Shown one piece after another: positions 1-9,485 of a stretch of 31,476 bases of DNA (the stretch's first letter is position 1; each line of letters starts with the position of its first letter). Both the position numbers and the translations under genes were made by a program. The notes below the pieces were generated by a model that saw nothing but the letters and a program-made list of their open reading frames with translations, did not search any database and had not been told where the DNA came from. The DNA comes from RGIG5472 sp051867615 (GTDB lineage: Bacteria; Bacillota; Clostridia; Oscillospirales; Oscillospiraceae): assembly GCA_051867615.1 (NCBI GenBank), contig JBJDYU010000059.1, positions 1 through 31,476 on the forward strand. Direction: 5' to 3'.

Positions 1-1832
<1,832 letters not shown>

Positions 1833-1877
1833 GATTTTACCTCCGTAACAAAAACCAAAAACACGCGAGCGTTGCGC

Positions 1878-2546
1878 TCAGCGTATGAACAGGCGTAATA
1901 AAAAGGTGCCGTTCAGCGTCTCCGCCTCCGGCAGAAAGCCCAGGCACCGGGCAAACCACACCAGAAGGAAGGCCGCCAGCACGCCCTGGATCAGCCCCGC
2001 CGCCGCGCCGAGCAAAGTGTTACACTGCCGCACCACCGGCAGCCGCTCAAACAGCGGCCTTGCCAGACGGGAGAGCAGCGTCAGCGCAAAAAGCAGCAGC
2101 AGGAAAAACACGGTTTTCAGCATCGTGGACACCATGGCGGGCAGCAGGCTCTCCACCAGCGCGGCGGCCACCGCCTCTTCCGCGCTGCGCAGGGCGCTTT
2201 CCGTCCCCTCGCGGACGGTCTCCGCCAGGTCGCCCTCCCAGCCGAAGCGCTCCAGCAGCGCCTCCGCCGAGGAAAACAGCTCCGAATCCATCTCCGGCGC
2301 GGCGTTTTCCGCTTCGCTGCGCACGGCATCGCCCACCAGGCGCTCCATGCGCTCGGTCAGGGCCGGGCGGATGCACTCCTCCACGCCCGCCGCGCAGGTC
2401 TCCGTGAGCCAGCCGGCCCCCGCTATGGCGAGGACCAGCACCAGCAGGCCCGCCAGCGAGCGGTAAAGGCCCCGCACCGCGCCGATGATCGCGGCGAGCA
2501 GCAGCACCGCCGCTAAAGCGATATCCATTATAGCAGCGTTTTGCAC
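1878..2546 (-). CDS. CvpA-family membrane protein
   Basis: A 222-residue integral membrane protein of the colicin V production (CvpA) family, whose biochemical role is poorly defined. It has two hydrophobic helices near the N-terminus (about 8-27 and 29-48) joined by the short basic turn RGLYRS, a long acidic extracytoplasmic loop (about 55-130), and two more helices (about 135-165 and 180-205). This four-helix layout with glycines in the first hairpin is the family pattern. The start is taken as GTG at 2546 because a GGAGGTGG run lies about 9 nt upstream; an in-frame ATG six codons later has no ribosome site. It lies between the DUF5711 gene (60 nt upstream) and clpE (45 nt downstream) in the same transcription direction. 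Confidence 0.8.
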   Translation of the reverse strand: MQNAAIMDIALAAVLLLAAIIGAVRGLYRSLAGLLVLVLAIAGAGWLTETCAAGVEECIRPALTERMERLVGDAVRSEAENAAPEMDSELFSSAEALLERFGWEGDLAETVREGTESALRSAEEAVAAALVESLLPAMVSTMLKTVFFLLLLFALTLLSRLARPLFERLPVVRQCNTLLGAAAGLIQGVLAAFLLVWFARCLGFLPEAETLNGTFLLRLFIR

Positions 2547-2606
2547 TTCCCGCCACCTCCTCCGGCATAGTATCTTATGGCAGTTCTGCCAGCCGCATGA
2601 AGCGTT

Positions 2607-3821
2607 TTACGGCACGATGAGGGAAGCGGAGGTGTCGGACACCGCGAGAACGGTGCCGTCCTCCTGCAGGAAGATGCGCTTCAGATGGTCTGCCGGCCGC
2701 TCCTCGTACAGCTCCATCTCATCGGTGTAAATTGCAATACGGTCGCTGAACAGCACCGCCACGTACTTTCCCGCGGCGGAGATATCCAGCACCTCCTCGT
2801 CCATCTCCCTGGCGGAGAGGACCTCGCCCTTGGGGCTGACGGTCATCACCGCCCCCAGCGTACCGGATTTATAGCGGCTGAGCAGCAGCGTGGCGAAACC
2901 GTCGCCGCCGAAGTCGCAGCCCCGGAGGAACAGGGCGCTGTAGTCATAGCTGCCCGTGAGCGTCCCTTTCGTGTCGATAAAGCCCAGCTTCGTGTCCGCC
3001 GCCAGCGCCAGCTCGTCCCCCACCAGTCCCAGATGGGTCACATAGGCGTCGGAAAGCGGGACAGCCGTCTCCGGCTCCGTGCTGTCCAGCCGGTAGATGA
3101 GAATATTGCTGATGAAGGTCCCCTCGCTCTGGCCCACGGTCACCGCCGCCAGGCGCTTGCCGCCGGGCAGCACGCAGGCGTCCGTCACGAAGCGCTCCGA
3201 GGAGTAAAAGGTGAAGGCCAGCTCCCGGCTGGGGCTGTACACCTGCACCGCGCCCTTATAGCCGCCGCACTGGTCCGTCAGCGCCAGCCAGCCCTCGTCG
3301 TTCAGCGTGGCGGCGAGAACGCCGTTGCAGGAAAGCTCCGCCAGCTCGCCCGAAGCGTCCAGCCACCAGAGCGTGTCGCCTCCCGCGTCGTAGACCACGG
3401 CGGCACCGCCGCCGTAGCTCACCACCGGGTTCTCCAGATACACGTCCCGGCGGTAGACCTCGCCGCCCTGTCCGTCCAGGATCAGGATGGATTTGCTGCT
3501 GGCCACCAGCAGCCGCCCGCCCTCCAAGGGCGCAAAGCGGCTGAGCCGGTCGCTTTCAAAGGAATAGCTGCCCCGGCTGCCGTCGGCGTTTTCCGGCAGA
3601 GAGGCCACCGCGATGCGGCGGCGCAGCACGTCAAAGCCGGTGCCGTCCCGGTAGGCCGCCAGCAGCACCACCGCCAGCACGACCACCAGCACCACGGCCA
3701 GCAGCACTTTTTTTGGGCTTCTGGCCGGTTTTTTCAGCCGGCTTTTCAGCTCCCGCTCCTCTACCCGCCCGGCTGGCTCCTCCTGCAGGTCCTTATAGAA
3801 TTCAAATTCAGATTCAGACAT
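2607..3821 (-). CDS. DUF5711-family membrane-anchored beta-propeller-like protein
   Basis: About 404 residues. The N-terminus is a short charged cytoplasmic tail, followed by one transmembrane helix (about 39-57). The rest is a long outside domain rich in repeated short strands such as LLVASSKSILILDGQGG and LGFIDTKG, as in WD40/PQQ-like propellers. This matches DUF5711 proteins of Clostridia, whose function is unknown. I chose the ATG at 3821, which overlaps the truA stop (ATGTCTGA) with GAGGA 11 nt upstream; ATGs at 3839 and 3833 lack a spaced ribosome site. The 8-nt overlap suggests translational coupling to truA. Family assignment rests on overall recognition, not on a catalytic motif. Confidence 0.75.
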   Translation of the reverse strand: MSESEFEFYKDLQEEPAGRVEERELKSRLKKPARSPKKVLLAVVLVVVLAVVLLAAYRDGTGFDVLRRRIAVASLPENADGSRGSYSFESDRLSRFAPLEGGRLLVASSKSILILDGQGGEVYRRDVYLENPVVSYGGGAAVVYDAGGDTLWWLDASGELAELSCNGVLAATLNDEGWLALTDQCGGYKGAVQVYSPSRELAFTFYSSERFVTDACVLPGGKRLAAVTVGQSEGTFISNILIYRLDSTEPETAVPLSDAYVTHLGLVGDELALAADTKLGFIDTKGTLTGSYDYSALFLRGCDFGGDGFATLLLSRYKSGTLGAVMTVSPKGEVLSAREMDEEVLDISAAGKYVAVLFSDRIAIYTDEMELYEERPADHLKRIFLQEDGTVLAVSDTSASLIVP

Positions 3822-4569
3822 TGAGCCGCTCATCCTCATACCAAAGTCTTGTCAGGTACAGTCCGCCGGGCGGCACCGTGGGCCCCGCCAGCGTGCGGTT
3901 GCCGGAAGCGAGGATCCGGGGGATATCCTCCGCCGTCAGCTTTCCCTCCGCCGCGTACAGCACCGTCCCGGTGATGGCCCGCACCATGTTGTATAAAAAG
4001 CCGTTGGCGCAGACCTTCAGCTCCAGCAAATCGCCGTTTCGGTTTACATAACAGTAATAGATAGTCCGCACCGTGCTTTTCACGTCGGTGCCCACGCTGC
4101 GCACGGCGGCGAAGTCGTGGGTGCCTTCAAAGGCCCGGGCCGCCCGGTCCATCACCGCCTCGTCCAGATGCTTGGGGTAAAAGTACGCCCTGTTTACATA
4201 AAACGGGTTCTTGATGCGGGAGTTGAAGATGCGGTAGGTGTATTCCTTCCGCAGGCACGAGCCGATGGCATTGAAGTCCTCCGCCGCCTCCACCGCCTCC
4301 TTCACCACGATATCCTCCGGGGTGTGGGTGTTGATGGCGAAGGGCAGCCGGTCCACCGGAATGCGGGAGGTGGTGTGGAAGTTCGCCACATACCCCTCCG
4401 CGTGAACGCCGGCGTCGGTCCTGCCGCAGCCCACGAGATGCACTCGTTCGCCGCAGACCTTGCCGATGGCTTTCTCCAGCGTTTCCGCCACGGTGACTTC
4501 GGTTTTCTGCACCTGCCAGCCGTGGTAGGCGGTGCCGTTATACATGAGCTTCAGCGCGATATTCCGCAT
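3814..4569 (-). CDS. truA: tRNA pseudouridine(38-40) synthase TruA
   Basis: Converts uridines 38-40 in the tRNA anticodon stem-loop to pseudouridine. The 251-residue length is normal for the family. The start MRNIALKLMYNGTAYHGWQ is the standard N-terminal strand, and the catalytic motif GRTDAGVHA places the nucleophilic aspartate at D52. A GAGGG ribosome site lies about 7 nt before the ATG. It follows ecfT by 43 nt; the order ecfA1-ecfA2-ecfT-truA is conserved widely in Bacillota. Its stop overlaps the start of the DUF5711 gene. Confidence 0.97.
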   Translation of the reverse strand: MRNIALKLMYNGTAYHGWQVQKTEVTVAETLEKAIGKVCGERVHLVGCGRTDAGVHAEGYVANFHTTSRIPVDRLPFAINTHTPEDIVVKEAVEAAEDFNAIGSCLRKEYTYRIFNSRIKNPFYVNRAYFYPKHLDEAVMDRAARAFEGTHDFAAVRSVGTDVKSTVRTIYYCYVNRNGDLLELKVCANGFLYNMVRAITGTVLYAAEGKLTAEDIPRILASGNRTLAGPTVPPGGLYLTRLWYEDERLNV

Positions 4570-4612
4570 AGCCGCCTCCCTCTTTCCCGAACGCCGCCGC
4601 GCGGCGCCGCTG

Positions 4613-5416
4613 TTACAGGCCCATCCGGCCCAGGACGATGACCGCCAGCATCCCTGCGGTCCCCAGGGCCATCACCGCCCAGTCCGCCGCCGCGAAGTGC
4701 AGCACATGGAGCTTGGTGCGGCCGCTGCCGCCGTTATAGCAGCGGCATTCCATGGCGGTGGCCAGCTCGTCCGCCCGGCGGAAGGCCGAGATGAAAAGCG
4801 GCACCAGAATGGGGATCAGGGCCTTGGCCCGCTGGAGCAGACTGCCGCTTTCAAAGTCCGCGCCCCTGGCCTTCTGGGCGGACATGATCTTGTCCGTCTC
4901 CTCGATGAGGGTGGGGATGAAGCGCAGGGCGATGGCCATCATCATGGCCAGCTCATGCACCGGAGCGTGCAGCTTTTTCAGCGGGGACATCAGGCTCTCC
5001 AGCCCGTCCGTCAGGCGGATGGGGCTGGTGGTATAGGTCAGCAGGAAGGTGCCCATGATGAGCAGCGCGATGCGCACGATCATGTACACCGCCGTGCGCA
5101 CGCCCTCCACATAGACGGTGAACTTCCAGATAGTAAACAGGGGCGTGCCTTTGATATAGAGCAGGTTCAGCACCGCGGTAAACACGATGATGAACCAGAC
5201 GGGCTTCAGCCCCTTCACCAGGGCGCTGAAGCGCACCCGGGAGACCCGCACGCAGACGGCGAGCCAGAGGATCATAAAGCCGTAGCTCACAATGGATTCG
5301 GCGCAGAAGAGCGCCACGATATACAGCACCACGAAAATGAGCTTGGTCCGGGGGTCCAGCCGGTGGGCCAGGGTGTTGCCGGGGAAGAACTGGCCGAGGG
5401 TGATGTCCTTCAGCAT
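4613..5416 (-). CDS. ecfT: Energy-coupling factor transporter transmembrane subunit EcfT
   Basis: The membrane scaffold of ECF vitamin/metal importers: it connects the two ATPases to interchangeable substrate-binding S components. About 267 residues, with hydrophobic helices at the N-terminus (about 25-60), middle (70-90, 105-130) and C-terminus (245-265). The cytoplasmic coupling helices carry QKARGADFES and the later ECRCYNGG segment, where the usual ARG/ARC motifs sit. The ATG at 5416 lies inside the end of ecfA2 (7-nt overlap, ATGCTGA), which indicates translational coupling; longer upstream frames only run through ecfA2. No S component is in view, so this is a group II module shared by S proteins encoded elsewhere. 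Confidence 0.95.
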   Translation of the reverse strand: MLKDITLGQFFPGNTLAHRLDPRTKLIFVVLYIVALFCAESIVSYGFMILWLAVCVRVSRVRFSALVKGLKPVWFIIVFTAVLNLLYIKGTPLFTIWKFTVYVEGVRTAVYMIVRIALLIMGTFLLTYTTSPIRLTDGLESLMSPLKKLHAPVHELAMMMAIALRFIPTLIEETDKIMSAQKARGADFESGSLLQRAKALIPILVPLFISAFRRADELATAMECRCYNGGSGRTKLHVLHFAAADWAVMALGTAGMLAVIVLGRMGL

Positions 5417-6276
5417 ACCGCGCCGCCCCCTTTCTTCGCCGTCAGAGCTTCCGCCAGGGCTTCGATGGTGAAGATGCCCTCCGGCAGCTCCACGCCCCGG
5501 CGCCGCAGGGCCCGGGCGATGAGGGCCGCCTCCGGCACGCTGAGGCCCGCCGCCTCCAGCTCCTCCGTCCGGGAGAAGACCTCTTTCGGCGTACCGCACA
5601 TGAGCACGCCCGCGTCCTTCATCACCAGAATGCGGTCGGAGAAGCGGGCGATCTCGTCCATGCTGTGGCTCACCATCAAAACGGTGTTTTTCCGCCTGTT
5701 CTGATAGTCCTTGAGACAGCGCAGCAGGTTTTCCCGGCCCTCCGGGTCCAGGCCCGCCGTAGGCTCGTCCAGGATCAGCACCTCCGGGTGCATGGCGAGG
5801 ACGCCCGCGATGGCCGCCCGGCGCTTCTCTCCGCCGGAAAGCTCAAAGGGGGATTTGTCCAAATAGCTCTCGTCCAGACCCACGTCCTCCATGGCGTCCC
5901 GCACGCGGCGCTCCAGCTCCTCACCCGCGAGGCCCATGTTCTTCGGCCCGAAGGCCACGTCCATGCGGACGGTCTCCTCAAACAGCTGATACTCGGGGTA
6001 CTGGAACACCAGCCCCACCCGGAAGCGGACGGAGCGGATGGCCTTCGGCTCCTCCCAGATGTCCTTTCCCGCGAGATAGATATGCCCCTCCGTCGGCTTC
6101 AGCAGGCCGTTGAGGTGCTGGATCAAGGTGGATTTGCCCGAACCCGTGTGGCCGATGATGCCCAGCAGCTCGCCGGGCTGAACGGACAGGCTCACGTCCC
6201 GCACCGCGTCCTTTTCAAAGGGGGTGCCGGCGCTGTACACATGGGTCAGGTGTTCCACGCGCAGAATCGGTTCCAA
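5410..6276 (-). CDS. ecfA2: Energy-coupling factor transporter ATPase EcfA2
   Basis: One of the two cytoplasmic ATPases powering ECF uptake. Seen motifs, counted from the chosen start: Walker A GHTGSGKS 42-49, Q-loop Q92, signature LSGGE 146-150, Walker B LILDE 167-171 and the switch histidine near H204. The C-terminal region carries the EcfA helical extension. I place the start at TTG 6276, 17 nt after the ecfA1 stop with GAGG 9 nt upstream. This gives 288 residues, the usual EcfA2 size. An ATG at 6324 would overlap ecfA1 and its GGAGG is only 2 nt away, so it is less likely. It pairs with EcfA1 and EcfT. Confidence 0.95.
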   Translation of the reverse strand: MEPILRVEHLTHVYSAGTPFEKDAVRDVSLSVQPGELLGIIGHTGSGKSTLIQHLNGLLKPTEGHIYLAGKDIWEEPKAIRSVRFRVGLVFQYPEYQLFEETVRMDVAFGPKNMGLAGEELERRVRDAMEDVGLDESYLDKSPFELSGGEKRRAAIAGVLAMHPEVLILDEPTAGLDPEGRENLLRCLKDYQNRRKNTVLMVSHSMDEIARFSDRILVMKDAGVLMCGTPKEVFSRTEELEAAGLSVPEAALIARALRRRGVELPEGIFTIEALAEALTAKKGGGAVC

Positions 6277-6293
6277 GGCAGTTTTCCTCGACT

Positions 6294-7145
6294 TTACAAA
6301 GACTTGCGGACGGCGTCCGCGCATTCCTCCACACTGAGGGCGTCCAGCGGCACGTCCCAGCCCCGGCGGCGCAGCTCATAGAGCAGGTCCACCGTGCCCG
6401 GCACGTCCAGCGACAGCCGCCGCAGCTCCTCCACCCGGGGGAAGACCTCCTTCGGCGCGCCGTCCATGACCACGCGGCCCCGCTCCATGACCAGAACGCG
6501 GTCGGCGCTCTCGGCCTCGCTCATGTGGTGGGTGATGAGGACCACGGTCATGCCCCGCTCGCGGTTGAGCCGGTGCACGGTCTCCAGCACCTCCCGCCGG
6601 CCCACCGGGTCCAGCATGGCGGTGACCTCGTCCAGCACCAGATACTCCGGCTCCATGGCCAGCACGCCCGCGATGGCGACGCGCTGCTTCTGTCCGCCGG
6701 AGAGGAGGTGCGGCGCGTGGAGGCGGTACTCCTCCATGCCCACCGCGGCGAGGGCCTTATCCACACGCCGGCGGATCTCCGCCGTGGGTACGCCCAGATT
6801 CTCCGGGGCGAAGGCCACATCCTCCTCCACCACGTTCGCCACGATCTGGTTGTCCGGGTTTTGGAACACCATGCCCACCCGGCGGCGGATCTCCATGGCG
6901 TTGGCCTCGTCCGCGGTGTCCAGACCGTCCACCAGCACCTGCCCGGCCGTGGGCAGCAGCACGGCGTTGAGATGCTTCGCAAGCGTGGACTTGCCGGAGC
7001 CGTTATGCCCCAGCACAGCCGTAAAGCTGCCCTTTTCTATCGTCAGGTTCACTCCGTCCAGCGCGGCGGGAGCCGCGCCCTCCTCCGTGACATAGGAGTA
7101 ACAGACGTCTTTCATTTGAATCATAGGCTTCAAAACGATCACCAC
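6294..7145 (-). CDS. ecfA1: Energy-coupling factor transporter ATPase EcfA1
   Basis: The partner ATPase of EcfA2. Seen motifs: Walker A GHNGSGKST 46-54, Q-loop Q95 in FQNPDNQ, signature LSGGQ 148-152, Walker B LVLDE 169-173 followed by VTAMLDP (EcfA1 proteins typically read xTAMLDP or xTSMLDP), and the switch histidines 206-207. At 283 residues the size is normal. The start is ambiguous: GTG at 7145 has no clear ribosome site, while the in-frame TTG at 7130 and ATG at 7124 are preceded by a GGTGAT. The gene follows the small membrane protein gene by 17 nt. Confidence 0.95.
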   Translation of the reverse strand: MVIVLKPMIQMKDVCYSYVTEEGAAPAALDGVNLTIEKGSFTAVLGHNGSGKSTLAKHLNAVLLPTAGQVLVDGLDTADEANAMEIRRRVGMVFQNPDNQIVANVVEEDVAFAPENLGVPTAEIRRRVDKALAAVGMEEYRLHAPHLLSGGQKQRVAIAGVLAMEPEYLVLDEVTAMLDPVGRREVLETVHRLNRERGMTVVLITHHMSEAESADRVLVMERGRVVMDGAPKEVFPRVEELRRLSLDVPGTVDLLYELRRRGWDVPLDALSVEECADAVRKSL

Positions 7146-7162
7146 ATACTCAAAAAATAACT

Positions 7163-7429
7163 TTAACTAATGCATGACCCGGCAAAGGAAAGAACAAGAC
7201 CGCAGCAGAACACGACGTTTGCCCAAACAGGCTTCTTTTCCCGGCGAAGCTCCGCCATGCGCGCCGCCTGCCCGGCCAGAACCAGCAGCAGGCAGATGCC
7301 AAAAATCAGGTCAGTGACCCACGCGGAGGCGGTCACTTCACCGAGTATGCATACCATCATGGTCAATAGCAGAATGGCTGCGGCCGCGCCGTAACAGGCA
7401 AACCGAATCTTTTCCGTCTGCTTCAGCAT
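7163..7429 (-). CDS. Small three-helix membrane protein, unknown function
   Basis: An 88-residue protein that I do not recognise. It has three predicted membrane helices (about 11-30, 36-55 and 68-86) with a short charged loop RREKKP between the second and third. AAGGGGG lies 7 nt before the ATG, which supports it as a real gene. It sits between the methyltransferase gene (40 nt upstream) and ecfA1 (17 nt downstream), on the same strand. The sequence is too short and general to tell whether it is linked to ECF transport; it does not look like an S component, which would have six helices. Confidence 0.7.
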   Translation of the reverse strand: MLKQTEKIRFACYGAAAAILLLTMMVCILGEVTASAWVTDLIFGICLLLVLAGQAARMAELRREKKPVWANVVFCCGLVLSFAGSCIS

Positions 7430-7469
7430 AGGATTTCCCCCTTGGCGTTCGCTTTCCCGGCGGGACGCT

Positions 7470-8333
7470 TCATTCGCTCATCCAGCGTCCCGTGGCGCCG
7501 CAGGGCAGCGCCATGCCGCTGGCGGTGCAGGGCAGGCCCAGCTCGTCCCATTCCACGCGTCCGCCGTACTTCTCGCTCACCAGCACGTGCAGCAGATAGC
7601 CCAATACCGAGGGAGCCAGTCCCGTGGTGTAGGAATTCAGCAGCACGAACAGGGGCTTTTCCGACAGCACGCCCACGCAGAGCTTCAAAAACGGATACAG
7701 GTTCTCCTCCAGCTTCCAGACCTCCCCCGAGGGGCCGCGGCCATAGCTGGGCGGGTCCATAATAATGGCGTCATAGCGCTTGCCCCGGCGGATCTCCCGC
7801 TCCACAAACTTGGCGCAGTCGTCCACGATCCAGCGGATGGGAGCCTCCGCCAGACCGGAAAGTCTGGCGTTCTCCTTGGCCCAGGCCACCATGCCCTTTG
7901 CCGCGTCCACGTGGCAGACCTGGGCTCCGGCGGCGGCGCAGGCCACGGAGGCCGCGCCGGTGTAAGCGAAAAGGTTCAGCACCCGGATGGGGCGGCCTGC
8001 CTGCCGTATCTTCTGCATGGCGAAGTCCCAGTTGGCGGCCTGCTCCGGGAAAAGGCCCGTGTGCTTGAAGTTCATGGGCTTGACCTGAAAGCGCAGCTCT
8101 CCATACTGAATTTGCCACTGCTCGGGGAGCTGTCCCTTGTCCCAGTGGCCGCCGCCGGTGGCGCTGCGGAAATACCGTCCGTCGGGGCTGCGCCAGCGCG
8201 GGTCTTTTCGAGGCGTTTCCCAGATGGCCTGCGGGTCCGGGCGCACCAAAACCTGCCGGCCCCAGCGCTCCAGCTTTTCGCCGCCGCCGCAGTCCAGCAG
8301 TTCATAGTCCTTCCACCCGTCCGCGATCCACAT
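7470..8333 (-). CDS. Class I SAM-dependent methyltransferase, RlmI/YccW-like without PUA domain
   Basis: A 287-residue putative RNA methyltransferase. The SAM-binding motif I is VLNLFAYTG (118-126) and the acidic second strand gives HVDAAKG (141-147). The DPPSYGRG motif (193-200) is typical of RlmI-related enzymes, as is HTGLFPEQ (91-98) just before the Rossmann domain. The PUA domain of full RlmI is missing, so the RNA substrate cannot be named. I chose the ATG at 8333 because GGAGG lies 8 nt upstream and a good promoter (8376-8405) lies just before it; a longer reading would run back through the promoter into the insertion sequence. It is the first gene of the minus-strand run that reaches the left edge. 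Confidence 0.85.
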   Translation of the reverse strand: MWIADGWKDYELLDCGGGEKLERWGRQVLVRPDPQAIWETPRKDPRWRSPDGRYFRSATGGGHWDKGQLPEQWQIQYGELRFQVKPMNFKHTGLFPEQAANWDFAMQKIRQAGRPIRVLNLFAYTGAASVACAAAGAQVCHVDAAKGMVAWAKENARLSGLAEAPIRWIVDDCAKFVEREIRRGKRYDAIIMDPPSYGRGPSGEVWKLEENLYPFLKLCVGVLSEKPLFVLLNSYTTGLAPSVLGYLLHVLVSEKYGGRVEWDELGLPCTASGMALPCGATGRWMSE

Positions 8334-8375
8334 TTTCGCACCCTCCATGCCATAGTACTCCATGTTAAGAATGTC

Positions 8376-8405
8376 ATTATACACTAAGAAAACGGCAATA
8401 GTCAA
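8376..8405 (-). promoter_or_regulatory. Sigma-A type promoter for the methyltransferase-ecf-truA-clpE run
   Basis: On the minus strand TTGACT (8400-8405) and TATAAT (8376-8381) are separated by 18 bp, about 40 nt before the methyltransferase start. It is the only near-consensus promoter I find for the nine-gene run. The repeat and IS begin only 4-30 bp upstream of the -35 box. Confidence 0.75.
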
Positions 8406-8409
8406 TAAA

Positions 8410-8435
8410 CCCCGCTGAATTCTCTCCCGCCCGCT
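8410..8435. repeat. Left copy of 26-bp direct repeat flanking the IS (1.3 units of a 19-bp repeat)
   Basis: One full unit CCGCTGAATTCTCTCCCGC at 8412-8430, preceded by CC, and the first five bases of a second unit (8431-8435), directly abutting the left inverted repeat of the insertion sequence. The whole 26 bp is repeated exactly at 9486-9511 on the other side. Confidence 0.85.
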
Positions 8436-8461
8436 TGTAGGATTACAATACATATTGGACA
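8436..8461. repeat. Left terminal inverted repeat of the IS
   Basis: 26 bp starting TGTAGGATTACA and ending ATTGGACA. It pairs with 9460-9485 in reverse complement with five mismatches, all within the outer-middle part. The inner 12 bp are identical. Confidence 0.8.
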
Positions 8462-8475
8462 AGTAAATAAAAAGG

Positions 8476-8550
8476 ATGAAGGATAGGGCCTTATCGGTTA
8501 AAGTTGAGTTACCACACAACAACTTGACGAAAGGGGGCCATATCCTTCAT
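8476..8550 (+). promoter_or_regulatory. Leader hairpin that can hide the transposase ribosome site and start codon
   Basis: ATGAAGGATA (8476-8485) is exactly complementary to TATCCTTCAT (8541-8550), which includes the first two bases of the start codon. After one mismatch, GGCC 8487-8490 pairs with GGCC 8536-8539. An inner stem AAGTTG 8501-8506 / CAACTT 8520-8525 fits inside. The ribosome site GGGGG lies at 8533-8537, partly in the stem. Such leaders are known to limit transposase translation from transcripts entering from outside; here it is inferred from base pairing alone. Confidence 0.6.
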
Positions 8551-9475
8551 GAGCAAGAGTATAACACAGGACATGGCGTACAGGCAATCCTTAATGAAGT
8601 ATGCGGCGAAATACGGCGTCAGCCGCGCCAGCCGGAAATACAACAAAAGCCGGTCATACATCTACTTCTGGCAGGCTCGCTGGGACGGAAGTGTGGAGTC
8701 CCTTGCCTGCCAGTCCCGGCGTCCCCACAGCCATCCCAATCAGCACACGGAGGCGGAACTGAAGCTGATCCGGGACATGCGCCGCCGCAATCCCACGCTT
8801 GGCATGGTAGAGTTTTGGCACCGTTTGAGACAGCGTGGCTATACCCGTCGCCCGGAAAGTTTGTTTCGGGTCATGCGGAAACTGGGACTGTTTCCCGGTG
8901 AAAAGCCAAAGAAAGCCTATACGCCCAAGCCCTATGAGCAGATGACCTATCCCGGGCAGCGAGTCCAGGTGGATGTGAAAGTTGTTCCACGCTGCTGTAT
9001 CACTGACCCTGAGCTGCGCCTGTTCCAGTACACTGCTATTGACGAGTTTACCCGCCTGCGCTTTCTGGCGGCTTATCCGGAGCAGTCTACCTACTCCTCT
9101 GCTGATTTCTTGCAAAAGCTGGCAAAGTGGTACGCACGCCGGGGTATCCGGGTGGAGTGCGTCCAGACAGACAATGGCTTTGAGTTCACCAACCGTTTTT
9201 CCAACAGCAAACGGGATCTGCCCACCTTGTTCGAGGCAACCGCGCAGAAGCTCGGCATCCGCCATAAGCTCATCCGGCCCTACACGCCGCGGCATAATGG
9301 CAAGGTTGAGCGCAGCCACCGTGAGGACCAAAAGCGTTTCTATTCCTGCCTCAGCTTTTATTCCCTTGCCGACTTCGAAAAGCAGCTTGCTGTCCATAAC
9401 CGCCGTTCCAACAACTTTCCCATGAGGCCCCTCGGCTGGCTATCTCCCTCCGAGTTCTCTGTCCAATATGTTTGA
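8549..9475 (+). CDS. IS481-like DDE transposase
   Basis: A 308-residue transposase. The N-terminal third (about 1-60) is a helix-turn-helix region (SRASRKYNKSRSYIYFW). The rve/integrase core follows, with the likely catalytic triad D142 (VQVDVK), D208 (VQTDNGFEF) and E254 (GKVERSHR). The stretch RPYTPRHNGKVERSHR is the classic core signature of this superfamily. The 45-residue gap between D208 and E254 is longer than the usual 35. Its stop lies inside the right inverted repeat. Its nearest family appears to be IS481, by length, single frame and TGT ends; an IS3-like core cannot be fully excluded. Confidence 0.9.
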   Translation: MSKSITQDMAYRQSLMKYAAKYGVSRASRKYNKSRSYIYFWQARWDGSVESLACQSRRPHSHPNQHTEAELKLIRDMRRRNPTLGMVEFWHRLRQRGYTRRPESLFRVMRKLGLFPGEKPKKAYTPKPYEQMTYPGQRVQVDVKVVPRCCITDPELRLFQYTAIDEFTRLRFLAAYPEQSTYSSADFLQKLAKWYARRGIRVECVQTDNGFEFTNRFSNSKRDLPTLFEATAQKLGIRHKLIRPYTPRHNGKVERSHREDQKRFYSCLSFYSLADFEKQLAVHNRRSNNFPMRPLGWLSPSEFSVQYV

Positions 9476-9485
9476 CAAACCTACA
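9460..9485. repeat. Right terminal inverted repeat of the IS
   Basis: The reverse complement starts TGTAGGTTTGTC and ends ATTGGACA, mirroring the left end. The transposase stop codon (9473-9475) falls inside it. Confidence 0.8.

Larger units (their letters stand above)
8436..9485 (+). mobile_element. IS481-like insertion sequence, 1050 bp, intact
   Basis: Bounded by imperfect inverted repeats 8436-8461 and 9460-9485 (21 of 26 positions match) that begin TGTAGG and share the inner block ACATATTGGACA. Ends starting with TGT, one transposase gene filling the element, and a size near 1 kb fit the IS481 family. The frame is uninterrupted and both ends are present, so the element may be functional. 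It is flanked by exact 26-bp direct repeats, longer than the usual IS481 target duplication. Confidence 0.85.

Noticed and set aside
7163..7429. ECF S component (substrate-binding subunit) next to ecfA1
   Set aside because: Only 88 residues with three helices; S components are about 160-200 residues with six helices.
8334..8522. 63-codon N-terminal extension of the methyltransferase
   Set aside because: It would start inside the insertion sequence and cross the promoter; the ATG at 8333 has GGAGG at good spacing and matches the expected domain start.
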